A stretch of DNA of 64,000 nucleotides from Flavobacterium fluviale (GCF_003312915.1 NZ_CP030261.1:3658001-3722000), one strand, 5' to 3'. Counted from the first letter of the stretch, positions 1 to 9,414 are shown. Program-made: numbers and translations. The notes: generated from the sequence alone by a model not told the origin.

Positions 1-234
1 AGCAGTGGCAATTCGTTAGTTTCTGTAAATCAGCAACTAGCAATTGGTTTTGGAATTGCTTTGGGATTATTAGTGCTTAAAATTTTTCAGGGTGATGTAA
101 AACTTATCCATAACGAAATTCATAATGCTTTTCGCTATACATTTTTGATCGTAGGTTCCTTAACAATCCTTTCTGGTCTGGTTTTTAGAAGACTGCATTT
201 AAAAGACGGAGACAATTTAAAATCTTCTGATTAA
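1..234 (+). CDS. MFS transporter, C-terminal fragment
   Basis: Frame 1 is open from the first base to a TAA at 232-234, giving the last 77 residues of a protein whose start lies outside the window. Two hydrophobic segments are visible (around residues 12-27 and 45-60), separated by a short polar loop, and followed by a charged tail ending KSSD. This matches the last two helices of a major facilitator transporter of the DHA2 drug-resistance type, but the assignment rests on a short piece. It converges on the efflux operon at 253-4219 with 18 bases between stop codons. Confidence 0.6.
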   Translation, partial: SSGNSLVSVNQQLAIGFGIALGLLVLKIFQGDVKLIHNEIHNAFRYTFLIVGSLTILSGLVFRRLHLKDGDNLKSSD

Positions 235-252
235 TCAATTTCAAAATAGGTT

Positions 253-1821
253 TTAGATAGGTATAGGTTCTGTCTCTACTCTTCCAAGTGGTCTTCGCCA
301 AAGTTTAAACAGTAAGATTATTAAAATAGGAAAAAAACAAACTGCCGACATTACAAGGTAAATATCTTTGTAAGCTAATAACATAGCTGCCTGCGCACTT
401 TTGTTGGTAAGACTTTTTTCTGCCATTTTTTGTGCCTGTGCTTCGGACATTCCTTTATACAAAAAGTTTCTCTTAGCGCCTGCTATTTGCTTTTGTGCGT
501 CTTGGTTTACTGCCGAAAACTGCTGTGTAATTCCCATTTTGTGCTGTATGTTTAAACCTGAAACAAACGTTCCTAAAACGGCACTTCCTAATAAACCTGC
601 AAAAACTGCCTGAGCAATAATGCCGCTCATCATTCTGGATGTACTGAGTCTAGGCGGTACTTTCTCTGAAATATACAGCAGCGAAACAGGAAAAAGAAAC
701 CCCATTCCCAGTCCTTTAAAAATCAGCGGAAGAAAAAAATCTACGGTATCTATACCTGGATAAAACCTAAAGAAAAGTATGACATGATAAAATCCGTAGC
801 AGGCAAAACCCATTATCCAGATAGTAGCCAGATAAGTTCTTTTGAATAAAAGATAAGTGCACAGGGGTATTGAAACAAACAAACCAATTAACAAAGCGAG
901 ATGAGTCTCTGCACCTGTAACCGAATCAAAACCTAAAACATTGGTCATATAACCCGTAACAACACTTCCTGTGCCATTGATGATGCCAATATAAAACATT
1001 ATAAATGTTCCTATAACTACATTTTTATAACGATAAACATCTGGGTCAATTATAGGATCTGTTGTAAAACGTGTATGCAATACATAAATTCCAAAAAGTA
1101 TTAATAATATAGCTGATGCGAGTGAGATTTTAGGATCATTAAACCAGTTTCTGCTTTGCCCTTCAGCGCTGAGAAATAAAATAACCATAAAAAATAAAAT
1201 CATGATCAGCCAGCCTCTCCAGTCAAATTGAAATTTAGTTTTCATGGGCGCTGCATCAACTTTATAAAAATACCAGGCTAAGATAATACAGATTAAAAAA
1301 TTGATATTCAAAAAATAAATTCCAAATTTCCAATCGTAAATACTGGTAAAATGAGCTCCAAGATACTGGTATAAATGCTGGCTTCCTTTTTGAATAAACT
1401 GAAGAATTCCGTACAGCAAAGCCATATTAAAACCGGGATTGTATTTCAATATAATAGGCACCATAGAGGCAAAAATTCCAATTACGGAAACTATTCCTAA
1501 GAGTGAACGCCAAAACGTAAACCACTCTATACTATTTGCATACAAAGAAGCTGTATTAAATAAAATAGATAAAAAACTAGCAGACAATATCATCGTTTTT
1601 ACTTTTATCTGCTTTCCTAATTTTAATCCCAAAGGCATAAAAGCCAGCATCACAAAAATTGGAATATAAATAGAATATGTAAAAACAGTTGTCGATGCGC
1701 CAAAATGACCTAGAATTTGAGAATTATCATAAGTCGTAACATTGAGTCCGTTAAAGAAAGGAATAGTCAGAATGTATAATCCGATCAGCGTAAAAAAACT
1801 TGCTTTCTTGCCTGCAAACAT
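253..1821 (-). CDS. EmrB-like MFS drug efflux permease (DHA2 family)
   Basis: This 522-residue inner-membrane protein has about 14 hydrophobic segments, the number and length usual for DHA2/EmrB proton-driven exporters. A long polar loop near residues 425-475 lies before the last helix, as in EmrB relatives where it faces the periplasm. It is the last gene of a three-gene minus-strand operon: its start lies 3 bases after the stop of the HlyD-type adaptor gene (1825-2886), and a TolC-type channel gene is first. The set should form a tripartite pump expelling hydrophobic compounds across both membranes. Substrates cannot be read from sequence, and no regulator gene adjoins the operon here. Confidence 0.88.
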   Translation of the reverse strand: MFAGKKASFFTLIGLYILTIPFFNGLNVTTYDNSQILGHFGASTTVFTYSIYIPIFVMLAFMPLGLKLGKQIKVKTMILSASFLSILFNTASLYANSIEWFTFWRSLLGIVSVIGIFASMVPIILKYNPGFNMALLYGILQFIQKGSQHLYQYLGAHFTSIYDWKFGIYFLNINFLICIILAWYFYKVDAAPMKTKFQFDWRGWLIMILFFMVILFLSAEGQSRNWFNDPKISLASAILLILFGIYVLHTRFTTDPIIDPDVYRYKNVVIGTFIMFYIGIINGTGSVVTGYMTNVLGFDSVTGAETHLALLIGLFVSIPLCTYLLFKRTYLATIWIMGFACYGFYHVILFFRFYPGIDTVDFFLPLIFKGLGMGFLFPVSLLYISEKVPPRLSTSRMMSGIIAQAVFAGLLGSAVLGTFVSGLNIQHKMGITQQFSAVNQDAQKQIAGAKRNFLYKGMSEAQAQKMAEKSLTNKSAQAAMLLAYKDIYLVMSAVCFFPILIILLFKLWRRPLGRVETEPIPI

Positions 1822-1824
1822 ATT

Positions 1825-2886
1825 TTATTTTTTTACTTCAACAGTTACATTCATTCCTGGTTTTACTTCGGCTAAATCTGCTGCGGCAGTTTCAAATTCT
1901 ATTTTAACTGGAATCCTTTGTGTTATTTTTACAAAGTTTCCCGTTGAGTTATCAGGTTCAACCATAGAAAATTTAGCGCCAGTTGCGGGAGAGAAACCTG
2001 TAACTTTCCCTTTAAACTGTTTTCCGTCAAGAGCATCAATCGTTATTAAGACCTGCTGGCCTGTTTTAATTTTTCTAATTTGAGTTTCTTTAAAATTAGC
2101 AGAAACCCATAATTTTTGATTTAGTACAATCGTAGCAATAACCTGATTAGCATTTATTAATTCACCAATTGATAAATTACGTTCACCAGCAATGCCGTCT
2201 GCGGGGGCCGTTATGTGCGTGTACGATAACTGCAGTTTTGCAGCTTCAAGGTCAGCCTCTTTACGCGCAACAGAAGCTCTTGCTGCTTCGAGATTTATAC
2301 CACTTTGTTTGGTAACAGAATTACCTGCTTCTAAGCTTTTGCTTCCTGCTTTAAAATATGCTTCTTCTGATCTCAGTTTTGATGCCGCCTGATCGTATTG
2401 ATTTCGGGTCACGGCAGAATCTGCAAACATATTCTTGAATCTCTGATAATCTTTTTGTGCCTTTTCCAGACTCGCCAGATCTCCTGCTAATTTTTCTTTA
2501 GCTGCAGATTGATTGGATGATGAAGTAACTATTGTCTGCTGGAGCGAATGCAAATTTCCTTTGGCTATAGCCAGATCAGCTTCAGCCTGCCTTACTTTTA
2601 TAAGATATTCAGAATCATCCAAAATCACAATCGTATCTCCTTTGTGCAGGAGCTGATTGGTTTCGAAACGAATTTCTTTAATATGTCCCGATGCCCTTGC
2701 AGAAACATTATTAATATAAGCTTCGACCTGAGCATTATTCGTGGTTTCATAATTACTGAAGTCAAAAAACAAACTCAAAATCCAAAATCCTCCCGCGGCC
2801 AGAAAAATGAATGAAATAATAGTTAGGATCGTATTTCTCTTTTTATCCTTTTGAACTGTTTCAGCGGGTTTATTTTCTTCGCTCAT
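1825..2886 (-). CDS. HlyD/EmrA-type periplasmic adaptor protein
   Basis: This membrane fusion protein should link the EmrB-like permease to the TolC-like channel. I chose the ATG at 2886 (353 residues, starting MSEENK). An earlier ATG at 2916 in frame would overlap the tolC-like gene by 20 bases and add ten residues unlike this family. After a short charged cytoplasmic head there is one transmembrane helix (about residues 20-42), the biotinyl/lipoyl half-motif around residues 65-110, a long alpha-helical hairpin rich in Ala, Lys and Glu, and the second lipoyl half with the ITAPADGIAG motif, then a beta-barrel region. The order is typical of EmrA. The gene lies 10 bases after the tolC-like stop. 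Confidence 0.88.
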   Translation of the reverse strand: MSEENKPAETVQKDKKRNTILTIISFIFLAAGGFWILSLFFDFSNYETTNNAQVEAYINNVSARASGHIKEIRFETNQLLHKGDTIVILDDSEYLIKVRQAEADLAIAKGNLHSLQQTIVTSSSNQSAAKEKLAGDLASLEKAQKDYQRFKNMFADSAVTRNQYDQAASKLRSEEAYFKAGSKSLEAGNSVTKQSGINLEAARASVARKEADLEAAKLQLSYTHITAPADGIAGERNLSIGELINANQVIATIVLNQKLWVSANFKETQIRKIKTGQQVLITIDALDGKQFKGKVTGFSPATGAKFSMVEPDNSTGNFVKITQRIPVKIEFETAAADLAEVKPGMNVTVEVKK

Positions 2887-2896
2887 ACTATTAGTT

Positions 2897-4219
2897 TTAA
2901 AGTTTACCCATTGCAAACTGCAGGGAATAATACTGAATGATTAAATCTAAATTGGCATTTACAAGTGAAATTTTAGAGTTATTCAACTGCAGTTCAGCAT
3001 CGACCATATCACTTATTAAGGCAAAATCGTTATCGTATCTGCTTTTTACAATTTTATAATTGCTAAATGAAAGCTCAACATCTTTTTTATAGGTGGTGAT
3101 ATTTCTTTTGCTTTCTTCATATTTGATAAATGCCGTTTTAACCTCGCTTTCGATTTGATTTTTTACCTCATCGAGTGCGACGGTGCTTTTATCAATTTGT
3201 AATTTGTCAGCCCTAATACGATGTTTGATTCCGTAAAAACTGGAAACATCCCAGTTTAAAGAAAGACCAGCTGCCCAATAGTTAATAATATTTACATAAT
3301 TTGGCCACTGCGCGGGATATTCTGTATTCAATATAAGATTGGTATTGATACTCGGAAAAAAACCACTTTTAGAGATATTCAAATTTGATTCTGATAATTC
3401 TATTCCTATTGCCGCGCGCTTGATCTCTTCTCTGTAAAGAAACGCCTCCGACAGACTGTATTGAAGTTTTACCTCTTCTAATGGAATCGTATTTTCTTCT
3501 ACCACAGGTTTTAAAATCGTATTGGTCGGAAGACCGATTAGTATATCTAAATAAGTGCTGACCAACTCGATATCGTTTGTGTTTTTAAAAACTGAAACCT
3601 TAAAGTTAGACTGCTGTAATTCTGTCCTAAGCAGATCGCTTTTTAAATTCTGTCCGTTATCAACACGCGATTTTAATTGTTTTAGTCTTAAATCTGTATT
3701 TACAATATTCTGTTTTGTAACTTCAATTTGCCTGTATAATTTTTCGAGAGTAAAATAATAAGTTGTAATTGCATTTTTGATTTCTGCCTGGGTCATTCTC
3801 ACTGCCGATTCTTCCATCTTACTAAGAAGTTTCTGCTGTTCAATTTTCCCTTCGATTATGCCGCCACTGTATAATGGCATAGAAGACACGATATTGGCAA
3901 ACGCCTGATGATTAAAATAATCTACCGTTATACTGTTTTCGTAAAAACCTTCGTATAATTTTGGGTTTCCTATATACGTGTAACCACCGTTTATTCCAAT
4001 ACGGGGTACTTTCGCCATCTTTGCCTGACTGACATTTTCGTTTGCAATTTTAGCAGCAGTAACAGCCATTTTAAGCTGGCGGTTATTTTCTAAACCCAAT
4101 AAAAGAGCTTCTTCAAGCCTTATCACTTTTGCGCCGTTAATGCTGTCTTTTTGAGGAAAAGCCTGAAGCGGATTAATGCATAACAAAAACAAATAAAAAA
4201 ATGCTTTTTTGTTCAACAT
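2897..4219 (-). CDS. TolC-family outer membrane efflux protein
   Basis: The 440-residue product starts with a signal peptide (hydrophobic stretch about residues 5-21, cleavage near QAFPQ). It contains two OEP repeats, each with long amphipathic helices and strand regions, as in TolC/OprM trimers that form the outer-membrane exit duct. Length and the repeated helix pattern (for example the AAKIANENVSQAKMAKVPRI region near residue 60 and its counterpart near 275) fit. It is the first gene of the efflux operon, so the operon promoter should lie between 4220 and 4436, a divergent region shared with the channel-like gene. I found no convincing TAnnTTTG box for it. Confidence 0.88.
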   Translation of the reverse strand: MLNKKAFFYLFLLCINPLQAFPQKDSINGAKVIRLEEALLLGLENNRQLKMAVTAAKIANENVSQAKMAKVPRIGINGGYTYIGNPKLYEGFYENSITVDYFNHQAFANIVSSMPLYSGGIIEGKIEQQKLLSKMEESAVRMTQAEIKNAITTYYFTLEKLYRQIEVTKQNIVNTDLRLKQLKSRVDNGQNLKSDLLRTELQQSNFKVSVFKNTNDIELVSTYLDILIGLPTNTILKPVVEENTIPLEEVKLQYSLSEAFLYREEIKRAAIGIELSESNLNISKSGFFPSINTNLILNTEYPAQWPNYVNIINYWAAGLSLNWDVSSFYGIKHRIRADKLQIDKSTVALDEVKNQIESEVKTAFIKYEESKRNITTYKKDVELSFSNYKIVKSRYDNDFALISDMVDAELQLNNSKISLVNANLDLIIQYYSLQFAMGKL

Positions 4220-4436
4220 ACAGGTCGTTTATTTTTTAGTTTAACACACTAATTATCAAAAAACTGACTCAATTTTAAAAAATATTCTCGAGAGAAAATA
4301 AATGCTTTAGGCGTGGATGGGCTGAATTTAAAGGATTAACATAAAATTTTGTTAAAATATTCTTTTATAAATGTAGTAAATATTTCGATATATTAAAATA
4401 AATCACTAATATTGAATAACTTAAAACCTAAAAAAT

Positions 4437-4829
4437 ATGTTTATAGAACTTGCTCTAACCGGAAAATTCATTATAGATATTGTTAAAAGATTGAGAAATG
4501 ACAAGACATTTCGAACTTTAGGATTTTTACTTTTTGTTTTAATTTTAGTCGGGACAATGTTTTTCTGGCTTGTTGAAGATCTTCCATTTCTAAAAGCACT
4601 CTCGTACTCTGTAGGCACCCTCTCTATGAACAGTCCTTATGACCGCAGTTTTACATTTTCGACAATTGGTGTTATCTTTAATATTATATACATTTTTATA
4701 GGCGTAGGCGTATATTTAATATTTGTCATTGAAGCTGGAAGAACTATTATTGCTGCGCATGAGGAATTTGAACGAAAACAAGCAGAAAAAAAGGCACTTA
4801 AAAAAGCGAAAAAAGAAGCTGGAATATAA
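4437..4829 (+). CDS. Two-helix ion-channel-like membrane protein with degenerate filter
   Basis: The 130-residue protein resembles the two-helix potassium channel fold (Ion_trans_2). It has a first helix at about residues 27-46, a pore-helix-like segment at 51-61, a second helix at about 75-99, then a basic coiled tail rich in Lys and Glu (104-130). The stretch ALSYSVGTLSMNSPYD aligns with the pore loop of such channels, where TVGYGD would be expected; residues 61-69 read TLSMNSPYD instead. The fold is therefore suggested while the K+ selectivity filter is absent. A DUF4239 membrane protein gene follows 65 bases downstream. It may be a non-selective channel or a non-conducting relative; function is not known. 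Confidence 0.6.
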   Translation: MFIELALTGKFIIDIVKRLRNDKTFRTLGFLLFVLILVGTMFFWLVEDLPFLKALSYSVGTLSMNSPYDRSFTFSTIGVIFNIIYIFIGVGVYLIFVIEAGRTIIAAHEEFERKQAEKKALKKAKKEAGI

Positions 4830-4894
4830 GTGCAATAAAAATTTATTTTTGTTTTTGAATAGTTATCCAGAACATAAATTCAAATAGTATATTT

Positions 4895-5674
4895 ATGAAT
4901 GCAGGCTTTTTAGATCAGACTGAGGCATGGGTTATTGCCCTGCTGCTATTTATATTAATGATTGTTTCAAGTTTTATTGGAAAAATTACAGGAAACCATA
5001 TTCGTAAAAAAACTGATACAGAAGAAAAATTACCAGAAACTTCGGCTTTAATTGCTCTTCTTTTTTTCTTACTTGCATTTACATTCGGCATGAGCGGAGA
5101 ACGTTATGACTCGCGAAGAAAAGTTGTCGTTGAAGAAGCAAACATCATTGGCACTGCTATACTAAGAAGTGATTTGTATCCTGATTCTACAAGAGCTTTA
5201 TTTCGAAAGGATTTTAAAGACTATGTAGAAACAAGAATAGCATACTACAAAGTCGGCCCAAATGCACAAGGAATTTTAAAAGCCGACAGTTTGTCCCAGA
5301 TTATTTCTGCTAAATTATGGAAAAGGGCAGCTTCCCTTTCTAAAGATCCCGTTAATTTGGCCGCTACCCAGCAGATGATTCCTGCCCTTAATGATATGAT
5401 TGATGTAACCACCAGCCGGCTTACAGGCGAAAAAGCAAAAGTTCCGCCTAGCATTTTAGTGATGTTATTTTTTCTAGCAACGATCATTGCTTTCTATGGC
5501 GGTTATTCTGAAGGCCGTAAAGGTAAAGTTGACTGGCTGGTTCAGGTAGGATTCTGTCTTTTAGTTTCTTTGGTGCTTTTGTTTACTCTAGATCTGGATA
5601 GACCCCGCAGAGGTTTTGTCAATTTAGACATTCCAAATCAAACCATAATAGATCTACGGAAGAATTTCCAGTAA
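4895..5674 (+). CDS. DUF4239 (bestrophin-like) membrane protein
   Basis: The 259-residue protein shows two N-terminal hydrophobic segments (about 11-33 and 47-64), a soluble middle section, and two C-terminal segments (about 188-205 and 214-232). The motif following helix 2, FGMSGERYDSRRKVVVEEANIIG, with its conserved acidic and arginine residues, is the signature of the DUF4239 family, which has been compared with bestrophin anion channels. The role is unknown. It is probably co-transcribed with the channel-like gene at 4437 and converges on the FAD protein gene at 5699. Confidence 0.7.
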   Translation: MNAGFLDQTEAWVIALLLFILMIVSSFIGKITGNHIRKKTDTEEKLPETSALIALLFFLLAFTFGMSGERYDSRRKVVVEEANIIGTAILRSDLYPDSTRALFRKDFKDYVETRIAYYKVGPNAQGILKADSLSQIISAKLWKRAASLSKDPVNLAATQQMIPALNDMIDVTTSRLTGEKAKVPPSILVMLFFLATIIAFYGGYSEGRKGKVDWLVQVGFCLLVSLVLLFTLDLDRPRRGFVNLDIPNQTIIDLRKNFQ

Positions 5675-5698
5675 TAACTTATTCAAATTTTATCCTAA

Positions 5699-7417
5699 CT
5701 AATCCTGCAAAAGATCCTGAACAATTTGAAGAGAAGCAGCTTCACAAAAATCTAACCCTGAATAATCTGGATTTAAGCCGCCAATGTATGGCACTGCCAT
5801 AATATAAAGATTTTTATTAAAGGCTCCATATTGGTCAATAACCTGAAAATTGTCATTAATGGCTATACCGGAAACATTCATAAAATATTCGCCAGCTTCA
5901 TCTTTTTGTACAGTGTCTTTATTTTGCATAAAGGCGGTGTGACCTGCTTCATTAGATTTAAATTTTAAGCGTGCCGGGCTGATCGCTTTTTGATTCACCA
6001 GGCTCTTAAAAGGGAAATCATTGTATTGCAGATGCGGCTGTCCGATACAATCTATAAATGTTTTATAATAGACAGACTGTTTTTTATCGCTCTCATCGGT
6101 GAAGTGATATAAAATACCTCCCTCAGTCTGAGGTTCAACAGAACTGTCATCGCCTACAGGAATAAGATCCAAAACGCCCGCTTGATGGAGCGCAAGAAGT
6201 TCTTCGCATGATTTCTGAGGAACATAAGCAATTACAATCGAAATAAGCGGCTTAAGAACCTTTTGAAGTCGCTGCATATCTTCTGCCGAAAGGTATTTCG
6301 CTGGATGATTCATCGCAAAACTTAATACGCCAAGCATTTCTTTCCAATAAATCGATTCTTGTCTTTTGATAGATTTTTCCGCTTGGACATATTCGGCTCT
6401 TAGAAGCTGGAACGGATCTAAACGTTCGCGAAGTTCCATCATTTCGTCCACAAATTCTTCTATTGATAAATCTCTTATTTGCTCGTAAAATTTAGAATCC
6501 CTTTCGCGGAAAATCTCTTTAAAATTCTTTTCAAAAATAAAATCAAGCGATAAAAAGCCATTGTTATTTTTTCGGTGTTCATCTATCTCTTCTTTCGTAA
6601 GCAGGGAATCATTTGATAGATGAGAATCTTCTAAATGAAATCGTACAGCTGGAAGCATGCCGCTTCTGGAATGCATCATAATTTTAAACTCACTGCTTTC
6701 AGGAAGTACTTTAAAATGTAAGCCTCCGTTTTCATCAAATTCAAAAGATCCGTTATGTCTCGCCATAGTTCGAACAGCATCTATAGCGGTTAATGAAGAG
6801 CCTTTAACTGCTACAGCATGATTAAGGCGCTGAATTAATTTTTGAGGAGGATATGGCGCATCATAATAACCTGGAATTTTTCCTTCATGCGATTTAGGCC
6901 AGTTGTGTCCTGTGCAGATAATAGCAAAATCAAACTCTTTGATTTGCCCATCGGTAGTTTCAACCTCAACAGTATTGGATTTCAAATCATATTTAATATC
7001 AGCCACTATAGTTTGAAAATGTATTTGCGTATTAATTCCTGCTTTAGAAGCCGTTTTGCAGAGCATATCAAATTGTGCTGCGAGATATTCACCAAAAAGT
7101 AATCTTGGAAATACTTTGTAATCATTAAATTTATTGGGATCAATATTGAATCTTTTCAGCAATTCTTCGGGTGCGTGATGTATCCATTCTGACATTGGCG
7201 TAACAATATCTGGGACTTCATTTCCAGAAACATTTGTAATATGTTCGTTATTTGCTCCTTCCGTGCTGTAAGGCATTCCAGACCCAAGCTGGGCTTTTCG
7301 TTCAAATATTTCTACATCAAAATCGTTCTTCCCTGATTCCACCAGACGCTTGTACATAAAAAGCCCGCTTGGACCACCGCCTAAAATTGCAATTCTCTTT
7401 TTACTGTTATTATCCAT
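5699..7417 (-). CDS. FAD/NAD(P)-binding protein (NAD_binding_9 family)
   Basis: The 572-residue protein begins with a Rossmann dinucleotide motif (IAILGGGPSGLFMYKRL, residues 9-25) and an acidic end of strand 2 (EIFERK). It then carries the GSGMPYST segment that marks the PF13454 family, which includes HpyO-type and CreE-type flavin enzymes. A second nucleotide-binding region (FAIICTGHNWPKS) lies near residue 165. Enzymes of this group are usually NAD(P)H-dependent monooxygenases or unassigned oxidoreductases. The substrate cannot be told. It is a single-gene unit, and its C-terminus converges on the DUF4239 gene with 24 bases between. Confidence 0.72.
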   Translation of the reverse strand: MDNNSKKRIAILGGGPSGLFMYKRLVESGKNDFDVEIFERKAQLGSGMPYSTEGANNEHITNVSGNEVPDIVTPMSEWIHHAPEELLKRFNIDPNKFNDYKVFPRLLFGEYLAAQFDMLCKTASKAGINTQIHFQTIVADIKYDLKSNTVEVETTDGQIKEFDFAIICTGHNWPKSHEGKIPGYYDAPYPPQKLIQRLNHAVAVKGSSLTAIDAVRTMARHNGSFEFDENGGLHFKVLPESSEFKIMMHSRSGMLPAVRFHLEDSHLSNDSLLTKEEIDEHRKNNNGFLSLDFIFEKNFKEIFRERDSKFYEQIRDLSIEEFVDEMMELRERLDPFQLLRAEYVQAEKSIKRQESIYWKEMLGVLSFAMNHPAKYLSAEDMQRLQKVLKPLISIVIAYVPQKSCEELLALHQAGVLDLIPVGDDSSVEPQTEGGILYHFTDESDKKQSVYYKTFIDCIGQPHLQYNDFPFKSLVNQKAISPARLKFKSNEAGHTAFMQNKDTVQKDEAGEYFMNVSGIAINDNFQVIDQYGAFNKNLYIMAVPYIGGLNPDYSGLDFCEAASLQIVQDLLQD

Positions 7418-7830
7418 TACATTCTCTTATTAAGGAATTCAAATATTTATGTTCAAATAAAAACGCCTCAAATTTAGATTGAGACGTCTTTATGCTTTTT
7501 TAGTTTTCGGATTGTTAATTCTATTAACTGTGATGCATAAAACATCCATTATTTAAGTTTTAACGATGCCATTTTTAAACAGTTAAATTTAAATCAATTT
7601 CCAATTGTGCATTTACATAATTCTGATTAAAAAATTATATGATATCACTTTTCATTGTTAACGCTTTTTCTTTGATCCAGTTAGATTAAATCAACCCTAA
7701 CTATTAGATTATCAATAAGTCTACTGGGAATTGTGTAACATACTCTTGAAATTAAATACATTGTAAAGTAATCTCATTTGTACCTTTAATAGTAATTTAA
7801 AACTATTTTATAATCAAAAAATAATACGTT
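7418..7830. other. Intergenic region with one hairpin
   Basis: This 413-base AT-rich stretch lies between divergent genes. It holds an imperfect 9-bp stem (7463-7471 with 7479-7487, one mismatch). Read on the minus strand the stem is followed by five T residues, so it could end a short transcript or attenuate the FAD gene, whose start is only 46 bases away. The right end holds a weak -7-like TACCTTTA at about 7791-7798 for the small gene at 7831. I see no open frame or tRNA in the rest. Confidence 0.4.
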
Positions 7831-7983
7831 ATGGCAGAAATAAAAATTGAGAAAAAGAAACCAATATGGCCTTGGATTGTAGCACTTTTGATAATCGGAG
7901 CGCTTGTATACTATGTGTTCCTGAAAGATCATGAAACTCAAAGTGAAAGTACTATAGAAATTGAAAATACTAGTGCTCAATAA
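7831..7983 (+). CDS. Small single-helix membrane protein (50 aa)
   Basis: An ATG at 7831 opens a 50-residue frame. The product has a basic N-terminus (EKKKPIWPW), one hydrophobic helix at about residues 14-31 and an acidic, Ser/Thr-rich tail. The N-in, C-out charge pattern fits a small inner-membrane protein. It precedes the PRC-barrel gene by 90 bases in the same direction and sits among stress-type genes. The frame has a plausible start, flavobacterial codon use and a single helix, but no family was recognised. Confidence 0.6.
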   Translation: MAEIKIEKKKPIWPWIVALLIIGALVYYVFLKDHETQSESTIEIENTSAQ

Positions 7984-8073
7984 TACTTACTACACTGTGA
8001 AAACCTCTCATCCATTTTGATGTGATTTTCCAGCAGTTAGAAAGAAAATAATATTTATTAAAAAAAAGAATTT

Positions 8074-8586
8074 ATGGAAAATAAACATAAAAATTTATAC
8101 AGATTGGATGAACTTTCTGATTATAAGATAGCTTCAAATTATTCAGACGTTAGAGGATGGAAAATAGTAGATGCGGATAACCGCACTATAGGCACAATTG
8201 ATAACCTATGGGTTAATAAAGATATGCAGCGCGTTGTTTACCTAGATGTAAAAATAGATAAATCACTAGTTGATGATACCCGTAATGAGGTTCATGATGT
8301 TTTAGCAAGTGATAATGGAAAGGAATTTATCTATCAGGATGGAGACAGCCACATTATTGTACCAATTGGAACTGTTAGCATAAATAAAGACACCAAAATT
8401 GTAATGGCTAATACGATCGGCTATGAAACTTTTAGAAATACAAGCAGATACAGCAGACAGCATAATTTTGATAGAAACTATGAAAGAAGTGTAATGAAAT
8501 CTTACTACCCTGAAGAAGATTCAACTTTTCTATCAGATAGTGACGATGACACTTTTTACAACCGCAGAGAATTTGACAATAGATAA
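8074..8586 (+). CDS. PRC-barrel domain protein
   Basis: This 170-residue soluble protein has a PRC-barrel-like core at about residues 10-110: LDELSDYKIASNYSDVRGW, then DNRTIGTIDNLWVNKDMQRVVYLDVK, and IIVPIGTVSI. PRC barrels are small beta domains found in the photosynthetic reaction centre H subunit, RimM, and many stress-linked bacterial proteins. The C-terminal 50 residues are rich in Arg, Tyr, Ser and Asp and probably disordered. A strong terminator follows. The neighbours (DUF892, small membrane protein) suggest a general stress role, which is inference. Confidence 0.72.
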   Translation: MENKHKNLYRLDELSDYKIASNYSDVRGWKIVDADNRTIGTIDNLWVNKDMQRVVYLDVKIDKSLVDDTRNEVHDVLASDNGKEFIYQDGDSHIIVPIGTVSINKDTKIVMANTIGYETFRNTSRYSRQHNFDRNYERSVMKSYYPEEDSTFLSDSDDDTFYNRREFDNR

Positions 8587-8623
8587 TTATTTACCTATAA
8601 GGAATCAAATCATAAAATACACT

Positions 8624-8658
8624 AAAGGCCAAACGTTTAAATATGTTTGGCCTTTTTT
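8624..8658 (+). terminator. Rho-independent terminator after PRC-barrel gene
   Basis: A perfect 11-bp stem AAAGGCCAAAC / GTTTGGCCTTT with a 10-base loop is followed by a T run. It lies 37 bases after the stop of the gene at 8074. Confidence 0.88.
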
Positions 8659-8696
8659 ATTGCTGTTAAACAGTAATGATTTTCTCTCTATTAGAA

Positions 8697-8732
8697 TAAA
8701 AAAAAACCGCACTAAATAGAAGTGCAGGTTTT
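8697..8732 (-). terminator. Terminator of the DUF892 gene
   Basis: The stem AAACCGCACT / AGTGCAGGTTT (one bulged base) is preceded on the plus strand by a run of A. Read on the minus strand it is a hairpin followed by T residues, about 30 bases after the DUF892 stop. Confidence 0.75.
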
Positions 8733-8760
8733 ATAAAAGTTATCGCTAAAGAAGCTCCGA

Positions 8761-9390
8761 TTATTTTTCATCGGCTGCGTTAGCATCAAAGTTGATTGTG
8801 TTGTAAGCTGCTTCTGTAAGCAGTGTATCAGCTTCTTTTTCTTCAGCTAATGTTTTTTCTAACAGTAATACTGCATCATCTTCTCCAAGAGTAGAAGCGA
8901 ACGCTGCAAGTGTTCCGTAAGTAGCAATTTCGTAATGCTCTATTTTTTGTGAAGCGGCGATAATTCCTGCATCACGTACTGGTCCTTTTTCAGTTTCTTC
9001 CATGATACTTTCGCCTTCTTTGATAAGACCTTCCATAGCATCACATTTTTTAGCCGCAGCTTTCTCTCCTACCGACTTAAAAACTTGTTCCAATCTTGTA
9101 ACTTGTTTTTCTGTAACCGCAAGGTGATCGTTAATAGCTGCAATCAAATTTTCTGATGTTGCATTTTTAGCCATCTTAGGAAGTGCTTTTACTAATGCTT
9201 TTTCAGCCCAGTAAATATCTTTCAATGAGTCGTTAAATAATTCTCTCAATCCATCAGCTGCTGACGGTTTTGCTTTTACCGCACCTTTAGAAGCCGCTGT
9301 GGTTTTAGCTGCTGTAGTTTTTGATTTCGCTGCTGGAGATGCTCCAGTACTTTTTTTTGCCGTAGCTGTATTTTTTTCTGCAGTTTTCAT
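8761..9390 (-). CDS. DUF892 (YciE/YciF-like) ferritin-like stress protein, copy 1
   Basis: The 209-residue product has a Lys/Ala/Thr-rich, probably disordered head (residues 1-45), then a four-helix ferritin-like DUF892 domain (about 46-200). Conserved features are LKDIYWAEKAL, LEQVF, the E-H-Y-E cluster in KIEHYEIATYGTL, and LAEEKEAD, which carry the acidic and His residues that bind a di-metal centre in this family. YciF relatives are induced by osmotic and general stress. A close paralogue lies at 55610-56173 after a catalase gene. The Lys-rich head is present only in this copy and resembles DNA-binding tails, but a role there is inference. Confidence 0.86.
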   Translation of the reverse strand: MKTAEKNTATAKKSTGASPAAKSKTTAAKTTAASKGAVKAKPSAADGLRELFNDSLKDIYWAEKALVKALPKMAKNATSENLIAAINDHLAVTEKQVTRLEQVFKSVGEKAAAKKCDAMEGLIKEGESIMEETEKGPVRDAGIIAASQKIEHYEIATYGTLAAFASTLGEDDAVLLLEKTLAEEKEADTLLTEAAYNTINFDANAADEK

Positions 9391-9414
9391 AATTTTTAAT
9401 TTTTAGATTATTGT

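Noticed and set aside
401..613. Plus-strand open frame inside the EmrB-like gene
   Set aside because: It lies antisense to a well-supported transporter and has no family features.
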